Assembly (NCBI RefSeq): GCF_029626235.1
Contig: NZ_JARUBO010000005.1
Coordinates: forward strand, 3,938,501-4,002,500
Length of the DNA stretch: 64,000 nucleotides
Direction: 5' to 3'
From: Micromonospora sp. WMMD1120
Lineage (GTDB): Bacteria; Actinomycetota; Actinomycetes; Mycobacteriales; Micromonosporaceae
The first letter of the stretch is position 1; the number at the start of each line of letters is the position of its first letter. Below the pieces are notes generated by a model. It made no database searches, was not told the DNA's origin, and saw only the letters and a list, made by a program, of their open reading frames with translations. The position numbers and the translations under genes were made by a program. Shown piece after piece: positions 16,956-25,513 of the stretch.

Positions 16956-17675
16956 GTGCGTTTCGAGCACCGCGACGTCGAGACGGACGCGAGCGTCGTC
17001 GACCGGGTGTGGCGCACCCACAGCGCGGTCGGGGACACCATGACCTCGGCGGCGCGCACCTGCTGTCACCTGGTGCTCACCCGGATGCGGGGGCGTCTGC
17101 ACGTCAGCCTGCGCGGACCGGAGACGAGGGCGACCACCGCGCCGGTCCCGCCGGACGCCGAGTTCCTCGGGGTCCGGCTGGCCCTCGGCGCCGTCCTGCG
17201 GCCGCACCCCGCCGCCTCGATCGTCGACGGATTCGTCCCCCTCCCGGTGACCGAGTCCGGCCGGGTGGTCATCGGTGGGGAGGACTGGGAGGCGCCGACG
17301 TACGAGAACGTCGAGCAGTTCGTCCGGCGCCTGCTGGGCGCGGGGATGCTGGTGCGGTCGCCGCTACGGGCCGAGGAGCATCCGGCCGGGCACCCGGAGG
17401 TCCGTTCCCAGCGAACCCGTCAGCGGCGTCATCGCGCGCTCACCGGCCTGTCGCGGACCGCCGTGGCGCAGATCGACCGGGTCAACGCCGCTGCCACGAT
17501 GCTGCGTCACGGCGACGACTGGCGCGCCGTCGTCGAGACGCTGGGCTACTTCGACCAGGCGCACCTGGGGCATGCGCTCCGTCGCTACCTCGGGCGCACC
17601 GCCCGGGAGCTACGGGGGGACGACGACGCGGCGATGTCGTTCCTGTACAAGATCCGTCCGTCGCCGGGGAGCTAA
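16956..17675 (+). CDS. AraC-family regulator, paralogue of the gene at 191
   Basis: A 239-residue regulator from GTG 16956, with a ~140-residue ligand domain and a C-terminal helix-turn-helix region (RVNAAATMLRHGDDWRAVVE, then LGYFDQAHLGHALRRYLG, ending TARELR). Conserved landmarks shared with 191-901 include APVP-D/E, a VDG-hydrophobic-LP block, a WE-P segment before the linker, and YFD-HL-AL. It is followed after 56 bases by a dihydrofolate-reductase-like gene on the same strand, and is divergent from a deleted copy of another. Confidence 0.85.
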   Translation: MRFEHRDVETDASVVDRVWRTHSAVGDTMTSAARTCCHLVLTRMRGRLHVSLRGPETRATTAPVPPDAEFLGVRLALGAVLRPHPAASIVDGFVPLPVTESGRVVIGGEDWEAPTYENVEQFVRRLLGAGMLVRSPLRAEEHPAGHPEVRSQRTRQRRHRALTGLSRTAVAQIDRVNAAATMLRHGDDWRAVVETLGYFDQAHLGHALRRYLGRTARELRGDDDAAMSFLYKIRPSPGS

Positions 17676-17731
17676 CCTCCGTTCGCCGGCCGCCCCGGTG
17701 GTTGTCCCGACCCGGACCTCGGAGGAGAAAC

Positions 17732-18391
17732 GTGCTGCTCAGCGTCAACGTCTTCGTCAGCCTCGACGGAATCATGCAGGGGCCGGGAGCGCCGGACGAG
17801 GATCGCTCGGGCGACTTCGACCGCGGCGGGTGGCTCGTCCCGCACGCGTCCGCGCACACCAACGAGGTCGTCCAGGGCTGGTTCCGGAGGGCGGACGCCT
17901 TCCTCTTCGGGCGTACGAGCTACCGCCTGCTCGGCGGGTACTGGCCGCAGGTCACCGCGCCCGACGACCTGATCGCGACCAAGCTGAACACGCTGCCGAA
18001 GTACGTGGTCAGCACCACGCTGACCGACGAGCAGGCCGACTGGAGCCCGACCACCGTCCTCCGCTCCGACATCGTCGAGGCGGTGCGTCGGCTCAAGGAG
18101 CTGCCCGGTGGGGAACTCCAGGTCCACGGCAGCTGGCGGCTCGTGCAGACGCTGCACCAGGCGGGGCTGGTCGACCTCTACCGGCTGCTTCAGTACCCGG
18201 TCGTCGTCGGCGCCGGGAAACGTCTGTTCCCGGACGGATCGACGCCCGCGACGTTCTCCCTCAGCGACGGGCCCGGAGTGGTGCTACCCGGCGGTGTCAC
18301 CTCGCTGACGCTGAGGCCCGCCATGCTGGGCGCGCTCTCGTCCGGTGCGTACACCGTGCGGACCGGACGCTCGACGGCGGTCGTCGACTGA
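17732..18391 (+). CDS. Dihydrofolate-reductase-like (RibD C-terminal domain) protein
   Basis: A 219-residue RibD/DHFR-fold protein from GTG 17732, preceded by GGAGGAG at an 8-9 base distance. It has LSVNVFVSLDGIMQGPG at the start, FGRTSYRLLGGYWPQV, LPKYVVSTTL, LQVHGSWRLVQTL and YPVVVGAGKRLFPDG, the latter lining the NADPH site. Likely an NADPH-dependent reductase of unknown substrate. Probably co-transcribed with the AraC gene before it, repeating the pairing seen at 191-1461. Confidence 0.85.
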   Translation: MLLSVNVFVSLDGIMQGPGAPDEDRSGDFDRGGWLVPHASAHTNEVVQGWFRRADAFLFGRTSYRLLGGYWPQVTAPDDLIATKLNTLPKYVVSTTLTDEQADWSPTTVLRSDIVEAVRRLKELPGGELQVHGSWRLVQTLHQAGLVDLYRLLQYPVVVGAGKRLFPDGSTPATFSLSDGPGVVLPGGVTSLTLRPAMLGALSSGAYTVRTGRSTAVVD

Positions 18392-18428
18392 CATCCGGCG
18401 CAACCACCGCCGCGCCTACAGTCCAGGC

Positions 18429-18578
18429 ATGGACGCCAAGACCGACGAGTTGAGGGCGGCGCACGACGTTTTCGCGGAGTTCTATGTGGGCTACCTCGCC
18501 GATGCTCTGGACCGCATGCCCGCGGAACGAGCCATTCTCGATCTGTTCTGCGATCTGGCACGGAGGTTCGGAACATAG
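18429..18578 (+). pseudogene. Truncated SAM-methyltransferase N-terminus
   Basis: A 49-residue frame beginning MDAKTDELRAAHDVFAEFY and containing LADALDRMPAERAILDLFCDL. This is the N-terminal helical cap that precedes the glycine-rich SAM motif in many actinobacterial class I methyltransferases. The frame stops (18576-18578) exactly where DVGCGTG would be expected, and no continuation is visible in other frames. It could be a real small protein, but a remnant is more likely. Confidence 0.55.
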
Positions 18579-18682
18579 GACTACCATCGAGAACGATCGA
18601 TGTCGAGCGTGGCGGAGCGACCGAGCCCGCCGACAGCCGACGGACACGCCCGACAGCACGCCGGGCTGCGAGGAGTTGCGCC

Positions 18683-20014
18683 GTGACCATGCACCGCCCG
18701 GAAACCATACTCGCTCAGGCTGTCGCGTCCGTGCTCGTCATGGGCTCGCTCGCCGGTCCGGCCAGCGCCGCCGAACCGCCGACCCGACCGGACAACCCCT
18801 ACGTCGGCGCCCGGGTCTACGTCAACCCCGAATGGTCCGATCGTGCCGCCGCGGAGCCCGGGGGCGACGCCGTCGCCGGGCAGCCGACCGCCGTCTGGCT
18901 GGATCGGATCGCCAGTATCGGTGGCGCGGCCGGGGCGATGGGCCTGCGCGCGCATCTGGACGCGGCCGTCGCGCAGCACGCCGATCTCGTCCAGGTGACC
19001 CTCTACAACCTGCCGGCCCGCGACTGTGGCCGACACGCCCCGCAGGGCGAGTTGTCGATCGAGGACAGCGACCGGTACCGAGCGGAGTTCGTCGACCCGA
19101 TCGTTGAGACCCTCGCTGCTCCCGAGTACGCCAACCTGCGGATCGTCGCCTTCGTCGAACCAGGCTCGCTGTCCGATCTGGTGGTCAACACCGGCAGTCG
19201 GTACCACGCCACAGCGGGCTGCGACGAGGTGTTGGCACGCGGCACCTACCTGGAGGGTGTCGGGTACGCCCTGGCCCGGCTCGGCACCCTGCCCAACGTC
19301 TACTCCTACCTGGACATCAGCCACCACGGCGACGTCGGCTGGCCGGAAGACTCCGAGCCGCTGCGCACAGTGCTGCTCCAGGCCACGACCGCCGCCGGCA
19401 GCACGCCGGCCAACGTCCACGGATTCGTCACCAACGTCGCCAACTACTCGGTGCTGCGCGAGGAGCACTTCCGCGTCGACGACGTCGTCAACGGCCAACC
19501 GGTGTACCAGTCGAAGTGGGTCGACTGGAATCCGTTCGTCGACGAGGTGCCGTACGCGCGGCACATGCGGGAGAGCTTGACGGCGGCGGGCTTTCCGGTG
19601 ACGGCGGGAGTGGTGGTCGACACCTCTCGCAACGGGTGGGGCGGCCCCAACCGACCCACCGGACCGGTCGCCACCGGCGACCTGAACCGGTACGTCGACG
19701 GCAGCCGGATCGACCGGCGCGCGGTCGTCGGCAACTGGTGCAACCAGGTGGGGGCCGGCCTCGGCCAGCGGCCTGCCGCTGAGCCGGAGCCGGGCATCGA
19801 CGCCTACGTCTGGGTCAAGCCGCCCGGTGAGTCCGACGGCGCTGCGAGTCGCCCGATCATGGGACAGCCGTACGAGCCGATGTGCGACCCGTATTATGCC
19901 TCGCCGCGCGGATCCTCGTACGACACCGGAGCGACGCCGAGCGCCCCGCCGTTCGGCGAGTGGTTCCCGGCGCACTTCCGGCAGTTGCTGGCGAACGCCT
20001 GGCCACCGCTCTGA
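18683..20014 (+). CDS. Secreted GH6 cellulase (endoglucanase/cellobiohydrolase)
   Basis: A 443-residue glycoside hydrolase family 6 enzyme cleaving beta-1,4-glucan with inversion. GTG 18683 is 7 bases after AGGAG; residues 1-29 are a signal peptide (ASAAE). The catalytic domain starts NPYVGARVYVNPEW and has AVWLDRIA, the acid-loop YNLPARDCGRHAPQGEL (catalytic Asp before Cys) and VVDTSRNGWGGPNRPTG, followed by GNWCNQVGAGLG and the C-terminal WVKPPGESDG. All are GH6 hallmarks. There is no carbohydrate-binding module, unlike the other cellulose-related proteins here. No partner gene is adjacent. Confidence 0.93.
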   Translation: MTMHRPETILAQAVASVLVMGSLAGPASAAEPPTRPDNPYVGARVYVNPEWSDRAAAEPGGDAVAGQPTAVWLDRIASIGGAAGAMGLRAHLDAAVAQHADLVQVTLYNLPARDCGRHAPQGELSIEDSDRYRAEFVDPIVETLAAPEYANLRIVAFVEPGSLSDLVVNTGSRYHATAGCDEVLARGTYLEGVGYALARLGTLPNVYSYLDISHHGDVGWPEDSEPLRTVLLQATTAAGSTPANVHGFVTNVANYSVLREEHFRVDDVVNGQPVYQSKWVDWNPFVDEVPYARHMRESLTAAGFPVTAGVVVDTSRNGWGGPNRPTGPVATGDLNRYVDGSRIDRRAVVGNWCNQVGAGLGQRPAAEPEPGIDAYVWVKPPGESDGAASRPIMGQPYEPMCDPYYASPRGSSYDTGATPSAPPFGEWFPAHFRQLLANAWPPL

Positions 20015-20019
20015 CGGCC

Positions 20020-20547
20020 CTACCTCGGCTGCCGTCGAAGTTCGCGCGCCACACCGTGCCGGCGGAGAGCCCAGGCGAGCCGCCGGACGCCGCGATGCCG
20101 GACGAACAGTACGGCGGCGCGCCGGATCAGCCCGACCCGGTTGTCACTCACCTGGTTCTCCACCGCCTGCCAGATCAGTTCCCGCACCGTGGCGTTGTCC
20201 AGCACGGCCCGCACCTCGCGGCGTACCGCCGGGTCCTCCACCGCCGACGTGACGGCGGCGGCCAGACCCGGGCGGTCCGCGAGGGGCTCCACCAGCGCCG
20301 CGACGAGCGGGCGGCGCACGTCGTCCCGCTCCAGCAGCAACAACACCGCCGCACGGATCTCGACGGTGTCCAGCGCGGACCGCAGCAGGCTCAACAGGCT
20401 GCGCTCCACCTCGTGGCCGTGGTCCGGGACGGACAGTGCGGCCAGCAGCACCGCCACCTCGTCGAGGTCGACGAGGTGACGCACCCCGTCGCGGAACTCG
20501 GGCAGCCCCCACGCGACCTGGAGACCCCTGAGGAGATTGCGGTTCAT
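20020..20547 (-). CDS. Unrecognised helical protein
   Basis: A 175-residue, Leu/Val/Arg-rich, Cys-free protein beginning MNRNLLRGLQVAWGLPEF. The sequence is almost wholly amphipathic helix (VRRPLVAALVEPLADRPGLA ... VRREVRAVLDNATVRELIWQ), with paired units of ~22 residues suggesting HEAT-like helical hairpins. It ends in a basic tail (RRHGVARELRRQPR). I do not recognise a family. It converges on the GH6 gene with 5 bases between. Confidence 0.6.
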   Translation of the reverse strand: MNRNLLRGLQVAWGLPEFRDGVRHLVDLDEVAVLLAALSVPDHGHEVERSLLSLLRSALDTVEIRAAVLLLLERDDVRRPLVAALVEPLADRPGLAAAVTSAVEDPAVRREVRAVLDNATVRELIWQAVENQVSDNRVGLIRRAAVLFVRHRGVRRLAWALRRHGVARELRRQPR

Positions 20548-20635
20548 GAGCGTCCGCTACCCGCCGGCGGCAGTGGACGAAACCCCATGATGCCGTGGCG
20601 GACGCCGCCGACAGCACGCCGGCGCTGTCGGACCG

Positions 20636-21490
20636 TCAGGGTCGGTCGTGCAGGAACCACGCGCCACCGGCGGGCAGGGCGACAGCGACCTCCCACTGGC
20701 TCAGATCGAGGTTCGGGGCGAGCGCCTTGATCTGCCCGGCGGCGGTCCACGCCTCGTCACCCGGCGACGGCCGGCGACCGACCTGGAACTGGAGCATGGT
20801 GCCCCAGGAGGCGACCAGGCGGGCGTCCCACCGGTCCCGCCACCGCGCCAGCACCTCGGCGAGCTGCTGCCGGTGTTCGAGGGTGAGAGCGCCGTAGTGG
20901 TCCACCCAGTACCCCGAGCTGCGTACGTCATCGGTGGGGAGCAGCATGAGCAGGACGCTGTCCGGCGTGAACCAGTAGTCGGTCTGGGTGAGGAACTCCA
21001 CTGTGGCCAGAACCTCGGCGTACCGGTCGGGGTCGGCGAGCAGCCGGTCGTAGAGCGCCCGCTCCAGCGCGGGGCGCGAGGTCGGCAGCGCCACATCCGA
21101 CGCCAGGTCGGTCAGGTCGGCGCCGGCCACGCCGTGCGCGTAGTACTCGGCCTCGCCCTCCTGGACCTCGTCGTCCGCCCCGTGGTGGCGGTAGGTCGAC
21201 CAGGGGTCGGACGACCTGGCGGCCTCGGCGAACGCCAGCAACTCCGACTCCGCCGGCCCCGGCTGGGGCTCCGGCCGCAACTCCAGCCTGCCGACGAAGT
21301 CGTCGGTGATCAGGATCGGGCGGCGTCCGGTGACCGGGACCAGGGCCTCGGCGGCCTGCCAGGCCGTCAGCAGTCGGCCGGGGTCGACGCCGCCGACGAG
21401 GACGGTGCCCCCGGGGCCGTATCCGGTGGGCAGGCCGGCGAGGGGAGTGCCGAGGAGGGCCGCTTCGATCTGGTCGAGGTCGCTGAGCAC
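20636..21490 (-). CDS. DUF4253-like protein
   Basis: A 284-residue protein from GTG 21490 (VLSDLDQIEAALL). The central LLTAWQAAEALVPVTGRRPI resembles the DUF4253 core, and the C-terminal third (RWDARLVASWGTMLQFQVGR ... FLHDRP) matches its Trp-rich end. Function unknown; the family often appears in SUKH-like and polymorphic-toxin immunity contexts, but no toxin is nearby. The frame is open far upstream on the minus strand, only because it shadows the MatB-like gene. It is divergent from that gene, 84 bases away. Confidence 0.6.
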   Translation of the reverse strand: MLSDLDQIEAALLGTPLAGLPTGYGPGGTVLVGGVDPGRLLTAWQAAEALVPVTGRRPILITDDFVGRLELRPEPQPGPAESELLAFAEAARSSDPWSTYRHHGADDEVQEGEAEYYAHGVAGADLTDLASDVALPTSRPALERALYDRLLADPDRYAEVLATVEFLTQTDYWFTPDSVLLMLLPTDDVRSSGYWVDHYGALTLEHRQQLAEVLARWRDRWDARLVASWGTMLQFQVGRRPSPGDEAWTAAGQIKALAPNLDLSQWEVAVALPAGGAWFLHDRP

Positions 21491-21574
21491 CCCGGGAGTG
21501 TGGCAGACCAGCACCCGGTGCGGTGCCCCACGCCGAGGGCAGTACGGGTGGCGCGTGCGGCGTAGCCTCGGCCC

Positions 21575-22972
21575 ATGCGTCTGCTCGCCGGTCTCGCCCG
21601 GTCCACGCCCGCCGCCGACGATCTGCTCCGGTTCGGGCCGGTGACGATGTCCGCCGAGCGTCTGCTGGAGTGCGCCAGCGCGGTCGCCGACGACCTGCAC
21701 GGGGAGCCGGTTGTCGCGGTGCACGCCACGGCCACCGCCGAGACCGTGGTGGGGGTGCTCGGGGCGCTGCTCGGCGGGGCCGCCGTCGTGCCCGTGCCGC
21801 CCGACTCCGGGCCCCGGGAGCGGGCGCACATCCTGCGGGACTCGGGCGCGACGCTGTTGCTGGCCGGGGCGGAGGACGTGCCGGCGGAGGTCGACGTCCG
21901 ACGCGTCGACCTGACGCGAACCTCCAGCACCCGCCATCCCGAGCCGGGGCCCGAACAGCCCGCGTTGATCATGTATACGAGCGGCACCACGGGGGCGCCG
22001 AAGGGAGCCGTCCTGACGCACGGTGCGGTCGAGGCCGGCATCGACGCGCTCGCCGAGGTGTGGGCATGGACCCCCGACGACGTCCTGGTGCACGGGCTGC
22101 CCCTCTTCCACGTACACGGTCTCGTGCTCGGCGTGCTCGGCGCCCTGCGGGTCGGTTGCCGGTTGCGCCACACCGGACGCCCGACCCCCGAGGCGTACGC
22201 CGCGGCGGGCGGCAGCCTCTACTTCGCGGTGCCGACCGTCTGGTCGCGGATCTGTGCCCAACCCGACGTCGCCGAGCGCCTCAGTTCGGCACGGCTGCTG
22301 GTCTCCGGCAGCGCCGCCCTGCCCGGTCCGGTGTTCGATCGGATGCGTCAGCTCACCGGTCACCGGCCGGTCGAGCGCTACGGCATGACCGAGACGCTGA
22401 TCACGCTGAGCAATCGCGCCGACGATCCGGCCCGGCGGCCCGGCGTGGTCGGCGCGCCGGTGCCGGGTGTGCGGACCCGGGTGGTCGACGAGGACGGGCG
22501 GGCGGTGCCGGCCGACGGCACGGCCATCGGGGAGCTGTGGGTGCGCGGTCCCATGCTGTTCAGTGGCTACCTGGGCAGACCCGACATCACGGCGGCGGTG
22601 CGCGACGACGACGGGTGGTTCCGCACGGGTGACATCGCCAGCGTGGCGCCGGACGGGGCACACCGGATCGTCGGCCGCCGGTCCACCGACCTGATCAAGA
22701 GCGGGGGCTACCGGATCGGCGCGGGCGAGGTCGAGGACGCCCTGTTGGCCCACCCGGACGTCCGCGAGGCTGCCGTCGTCGGCACGCCGGACGATGACCT
22801 CGGCCAGCAGGTGACCGCCTTCGTCGTGGCCGACCAGGTGACCGCCGCCGAACTCGTCGACTTCGTGGCCCGGACGCTCTCCGCCCACAAACGGCCCCGG
22901 CGGATCAGCTTCCTGGACGCGCTGCCGCGCAACGCGATGGGCAAGGTGCAGAAACACCTGCTCGTCGATTGA
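21575..22972 (+). CDS. matB: Malonyl-CoA synthetase (MatB-like acyl-CoA synthetase)
   Basis: A 465-residue adenylate-forming enzyme that converts malonate or methylmalonate, ATP and CoA to the CoA thioester. It has the P-loop MYTSGTTGAPKGAV, the MatB-characteristic LPLFHVHGLVLGVLGALR, LLVSGSAALP, ERYGMTETL, WFRTGDIA, and the C-terminal GRRSTDLIKSGGYRIGAGE hinge with the catalytic Lys in AMGKVQK. This follows Streptomyces MatB closely and differs from acetyl-CoA synthetases. MatB can supply extender units for polyketides; no such cluster is in the window. It stands divergent from the DUF4253-like gene. Confidence 0.9.
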   Translation: MRLLAGLARSTPAADDLLRFGPVTMSAERLLECASAVADDLHGEPVVAVHATATAETVVGVLGALLGGAAVVPVPPDSGPRERAHILRDSGATLLLAGAEDVPAEVDVRRVDLTRTSSTRHPEPGPEQPALIMYTSGTTGAPKGAVLTHGAVEAGIDALAEVWAWTPDDVLVHGLPLFHVHGLVLGVLGALRVGCRLRHTGRPTPEAYAAAGGSLYFAVPTVWSRICAQPDVAERLSSARLLVSGSAALPGPVFDRMRQLTGHRPVERYGMTETLITLSNRADDPARRPGVVGAPVPGVRTRVVDEDGRAVPADGTAIGELWVRGPMLFSGYLGRPDITAAVRDDDGWFRTGDIASVAPDGAHRIVGRRSTDLIKSGGYRIGAGEVEDALLAHPDVREAAVVGTPDDDLGQQVTAFVVADQVTAAELVDFVARTLSAHKRPRRISFLDALPRNAMGKVQKHLLVD

Positions 22973-22993
22973 CGGGCACCCGGCTCGATTCTG

Positions 22994-23368
22994 GTGCGCG
23001 GCCACCGCGACGCCGCCGTAATCGGCTCGTTCCGTCGACTCACCTGCACCGGGTGCGCCTACTCGGCGTCCTGGTCGGCGCGGAAGTCGCCCGGCCTGTG
23101 CTGGAACGGCCCGGTGGACCCGTTCTTCCGACTGCCCTACTGGCTGAGCGCCAGGTGCTGCGGCGGGCGGACGCTCTGGGCGTTCAACCCTGCCCACCTG
23201 GACCTCATGGAGGGGTACGTCGGCGCTCGGCTGCGCGAGCGGCGTGCGAAGCCCGGCGGCATGACGTTGGTGGCGCGGCTGCCGAGGTGGATCAAGGATG
23301 CCGCTAATCGGGACGAGCTGCTACGGACGATCAGGCGACTCCGGGCCTCGGTGGACTGGCAGGGTTGA
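22994..23368 (+). CDS. Zinc-ribbon-like actinobacterial protein
   Basis: A 124-residue protein. FRRLTCTGCAYSASW (CxxC) and YWLSARCCGGRTLWAFN (CC) give four Cys suited to one zinc ribbon in the first ~65 residues. The second half, LDLMEGYVGARLRERRAK ... LPRWIKDAANRDELLRTIRR, is charged and helical. I recall similar TFIIB-like zinc-ribbon proteins in actinobacteria with no assigned role. It starts at GTG 22994, 21 bases after matB on the same strand, so it may be co-transcribed. Confidence 0.65.
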   Translation: MRGHRDAAVIGSFRRLTCTGCAYSASWSARKSPGLCWNGPVDPFFRLPYWLSARCCGGRTLWAFNPAHLDLMEGYVGARLRERRAKPGGMTLVARLPRWIKDAANRDELLRTIRRLRASVDWQG

Positions 23369-23395
23369 TTGAATCGAGATGGGTCAATAGATTGA
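23365..23395 (+). promoter_or_regulatory. Promoter with inverted repeat upstream of the Cip1-like gene
   Basis: -35 TTGATT (23365-23370) and -10 TAGATT (23388-23393) are 17 bases apart. A perfect inverted repeat TCAAT-AG-ATTGA (23384-23395) covers the -10, as a repressor site would. It overlaps the stop codon of the zinc-ribbon gene and implies a leader of ~190 bases before ATG 23589. Confidence 0.5.
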
Positions 23396-23588
23396 GGGCG
23401 GGCACCGCCGGGTCCGGGCGTCCGGGCCGTCGGCGGCTGACAGGTCCACTCCCCGAGCCGGGCACCTCGGTCGTACGCGCCGACCAGACGCCGTGGCGCA
23501 CCGCCGCGCCGCACAGTGGGCGGGTTGTCGCATCGCATCCGGGCAGGACGCGCACCCCCGTCCGAGCTTCTCGGCAGAAGGACAACTC

Positions 23589-24770
23589 ATGAGATTTTTC
23601 CGTGCCCGCCCCGCCTGGGCCGTGCTGGTGGTCGCCGCCCTGACCGCGACCGGAACGGCGGTGCTCACCGACCCGGCCGGCGCCGCCCAGGGATGCCAGG
23701 TCACCTACACGCCCAACCAGTGGCCCGGCGGGTTCACCGCCGCGGTGAAGGTGTCGCCCGGCGACACCGCCGTCTCCAGTTGGACCGTCACCTGGACGTA
23801 CGCCGGCGACGAACGCATCACGAGCGGCTGGAACGCCACCGTTACCCAGTCCGGCACGACGGTCACCGCCCGCAACGCGTCGTACAACGGCAGCATTCCG
23901 GCCGGCGGCTCCACCGAGTTCGGCGTGCAGGGGACCTTCGGCTCCAGCGGTGGCGCGCCGACCGGATTCAGCCTGAACGGCGTACCGTGCAACGGCGCCG
24001 CGCCGACCACGCCCCCGCCGACCACGCCTCCACCCACGACGCCCCCGCCGACCACGCCCCCGCCCACGACGCCCCCGCCGGTCGGGTGTGCCGGGGCGGT
24101 GCTCTGCGACGGCTTCGAGAACCAGACCGGCTCGACGCCGTCCGGCGAGTGGAGCGTGGTGAACCCGGACTGCTCCGGTGCCGGCACCGCCAGCATCGAC
24201 ACCACCACCACGCACAGCGGGAGCCGGGCGGTCCGGATCAACGGGGCGGCGGGCTACTGCAACCACGTCTTCGTGCGGTCCTCGAAGAACCTCGCCAGCG
24301 TGGGTAGTGTCCGCTACGCGCGGATCTGGGTGCGGCACACCACCGCCCAGCCCACCGATCACACCACGATGATCACGATGACCGACGCCGCCGACAACAA
24401 CAGGGATCTGCGGCTGGGCGGCCAGAACGGCGCCCTCCAGTGGAACCGCGCCTCCGACGACGCGACGCTGCCCGAGCAGAGCCCGGCCGGGGTGGCGCAG
24501 AGCGTGCCGCTGCCCACCAACCGGTGGGCCTGCGTGGAATTCATGGTGGACGGCGCGACCGGCCAGCTCCGTACCTGGCTGGACGGCGCCGCCATCGCCG
24601 GGTTGACCGCCGACGGCGTGCCGACGCACGACATCGACGGCCAGTGGTACAACCGCACCTGGCGGCCGCAGCTCACCGACCTGAGGCTGGGCTGGGAGAG
24701 CTACGGCGCCGGGGCCGACACCCTCTGGTACGACGACGTCGCGGTCGGGTCCAGCCGGATCGGCTGCTGA
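23589..24770 (+). CDS. Secreted CBM2-Cip1-like cellulose-active protein
   Basis: A 393-residue exported protein: signal peptide 1-34, CBM2 ~35-137 (CQVTYTPNQWPGGFTAAVKV ... GVQGTFG ... LNGVPC, with the exposed Trp residues), a TTPPP-repeat linker ~140-163, then a ~225-residue domain. That domain aligns throughout with Cip1 of Trichoderma reesei: CDGFEN, SIDTTTTHSGSRAV, GYCNHVF, LRLGGQNGALQWNRASDDAT, GWESYG-ADTLWYDDVAVGS. Cip1 has a lyase-like beta-jelly-roll that binds Ca2+; fungal versions carry CBM1 instead. ATG 23589 directly precedes the signal peptide. The linker copies the TTPPP style of the chitinase and esterase here. Confidence 0.88.
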   Translation: MRFFRARPAWAVLVVAALTATGTAVLTDPAGAAQGCQVTYTPNQWPGGFTAAVKVSPGDTAVSSWTVTWTYAGDERITSGWNATVTQSGTTVTARNASYNGSIPAGGSTEFGVQGTFGSSGGAPTGFSLNGVPCNGAAPTTPPPTTPPPTTPPPTTPPPTTPPPVGCAGAVLCDGFENQTGSTPSGEWSVVNPDCSGAGTASIDTTTTHSGSRAVRINGAAGYCNHVFVRSSKNLASVGSVRYARIWVRHTTAQPTDHTTMITMTDAADNNRDLRLGGQNGALQWNRASDDATLPEQSPAGVAQSVPLPTNRWACVEFMVDGATGQLRTWLDGAAIAGLTADGVPTHDIDGQWYNRTWRPQLTDLRLGWESYGAGADTLWYDDVAVGSSRIGC

Positions 24771-24795
24771 CCCGTCGAGATCGAGCGGTGCCGGG

Positions 24796-24825
24796 CGGCT
24801 GGTCGAGGTGTTCCTCGGCCAGCCG
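24796..24825 (+). terminator. Hairpin after the Cip1-like gene
   Basis: CGGCTGGTCGAGG (24796-24808), loop TGTT, CCTCGGCCAGCCG (24813-24825): a 13-bp stem with a single G-U pair. It lies 25 bases after the Cip1-like stop and before the convergent DinB gene end, so it probably serves both. Confidence 0.75.
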
Positions 24826-24845
24826 TCGGTGTCACCGAGGGGCCG

Positions 24846-25436
24846 TCAGCCGAAGCGGTCGGCCAGCTTCGTCAGCTTGGCGACGTACGCCGGCCAGTCG
24901 TGGCCGTCGGGGAGGACGCTGTTCTCCCGTCGCAGGCCGATCGTGGTGTCGATCTGCTCACGCAGGATGTCCGCGTGACCGGCGTGCCGGGCCAGGTCGG
25001 TGGTCACGTGGATGATGATCCGGTGCAGGGTCGCGTCCTGCGCGCCGGGCCGCCACCACGGCACCCGTCCCGGCGCGTCCAGCGGAAGCTGCTCGATCGT
25101 CTCGTCCACGAACAGCGCGACCCGGCGGTACAGGTCGATCAGCCCGTCCTTCGTCTCGTCCTCGTACGCGTACCAGTCCGCCTGCGGGTCCTCGTCGTAC
25201 GCCTCCATCGGGACCAGTTCGTCGGGCGTCGGGAACTGCCGCCCGAAGGTCTGCCCGAAGTAGCCGGCCTCGACGTTGAGGCAGTGCTTGATGATCCCCA
25301 GGAGGTTGTTGCCGGTCGCGGTGCGGGGGAGTCGCACCTCGCGTTCGCTCAGCCCGTCGAGCTTCCAGATCAGGTCCTCGCGAGTCCCCCGGAGGTATTC
25401 CCGCAGGGCGGTCTTCGCGTCGCTCAGGTCAGCCAT
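24846..25436 (-). CDS. DinB-family (DUF664) protein
   Basis: A 196-residue four-helix-bundle protein. The three metal-binding His of DinB folds are visible as GIIKHCLNVEAGYFG (~50), IIIHVTTDLARHAGHADILR (~143-160), with LRGTREDLIWKLDGLSE at the N-terminus. Such proteins are thiol-dependent transferases (bacillithiol/mycothiol S-transferase type) or remain unassigned; in an actinobacterium a mycothiol-linked role is plausible. Ends 20 bases from the hairpin at 24796. Confidence 0.88.
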   Translation of the reverse strand: MADLSDAKTALREYLRGTREDLIWKLDGLSEREVRLPRTATGNNLLGIIKHCLNVEAGYFGQTFGRQFPTPDELVPMEAYDEDPQADWYAYEDETKDGLIDLYRRVALFVDETIEQLPLDAPGRVPWWRPGAQDATLHRIIIHVTTDLARHAGHADILREQIDTTIGLRRENSVLPDGHDWPAYVAKLTKLADRFG

Positions 25437-25513
25437 GCCGGCCAGTCTCGCGCACCCGACCGACAGCCACCGACCGACCCGGAGTCGTCGGGGGGCGTGG
25501 TTAGTCTGCCGGG

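Noticed and set aside
20636..23197. An 853-codon open frame on the minus strand
   Set aside because: Only its 3' part (to ~21490) is a plausible protein. The rest is antisense to the well-supported MatB-like gene and has low-complexity Arg/Gly/Pro composition.
24000..24080. Tandem ACGCCCCCGCCGACC-like repeats, possibly CRISPR or a minisatellite
   Set aside because: They encode the TTPPP linker in frame, as in the chitinase and the CBM2 esterase. There are no spacers.
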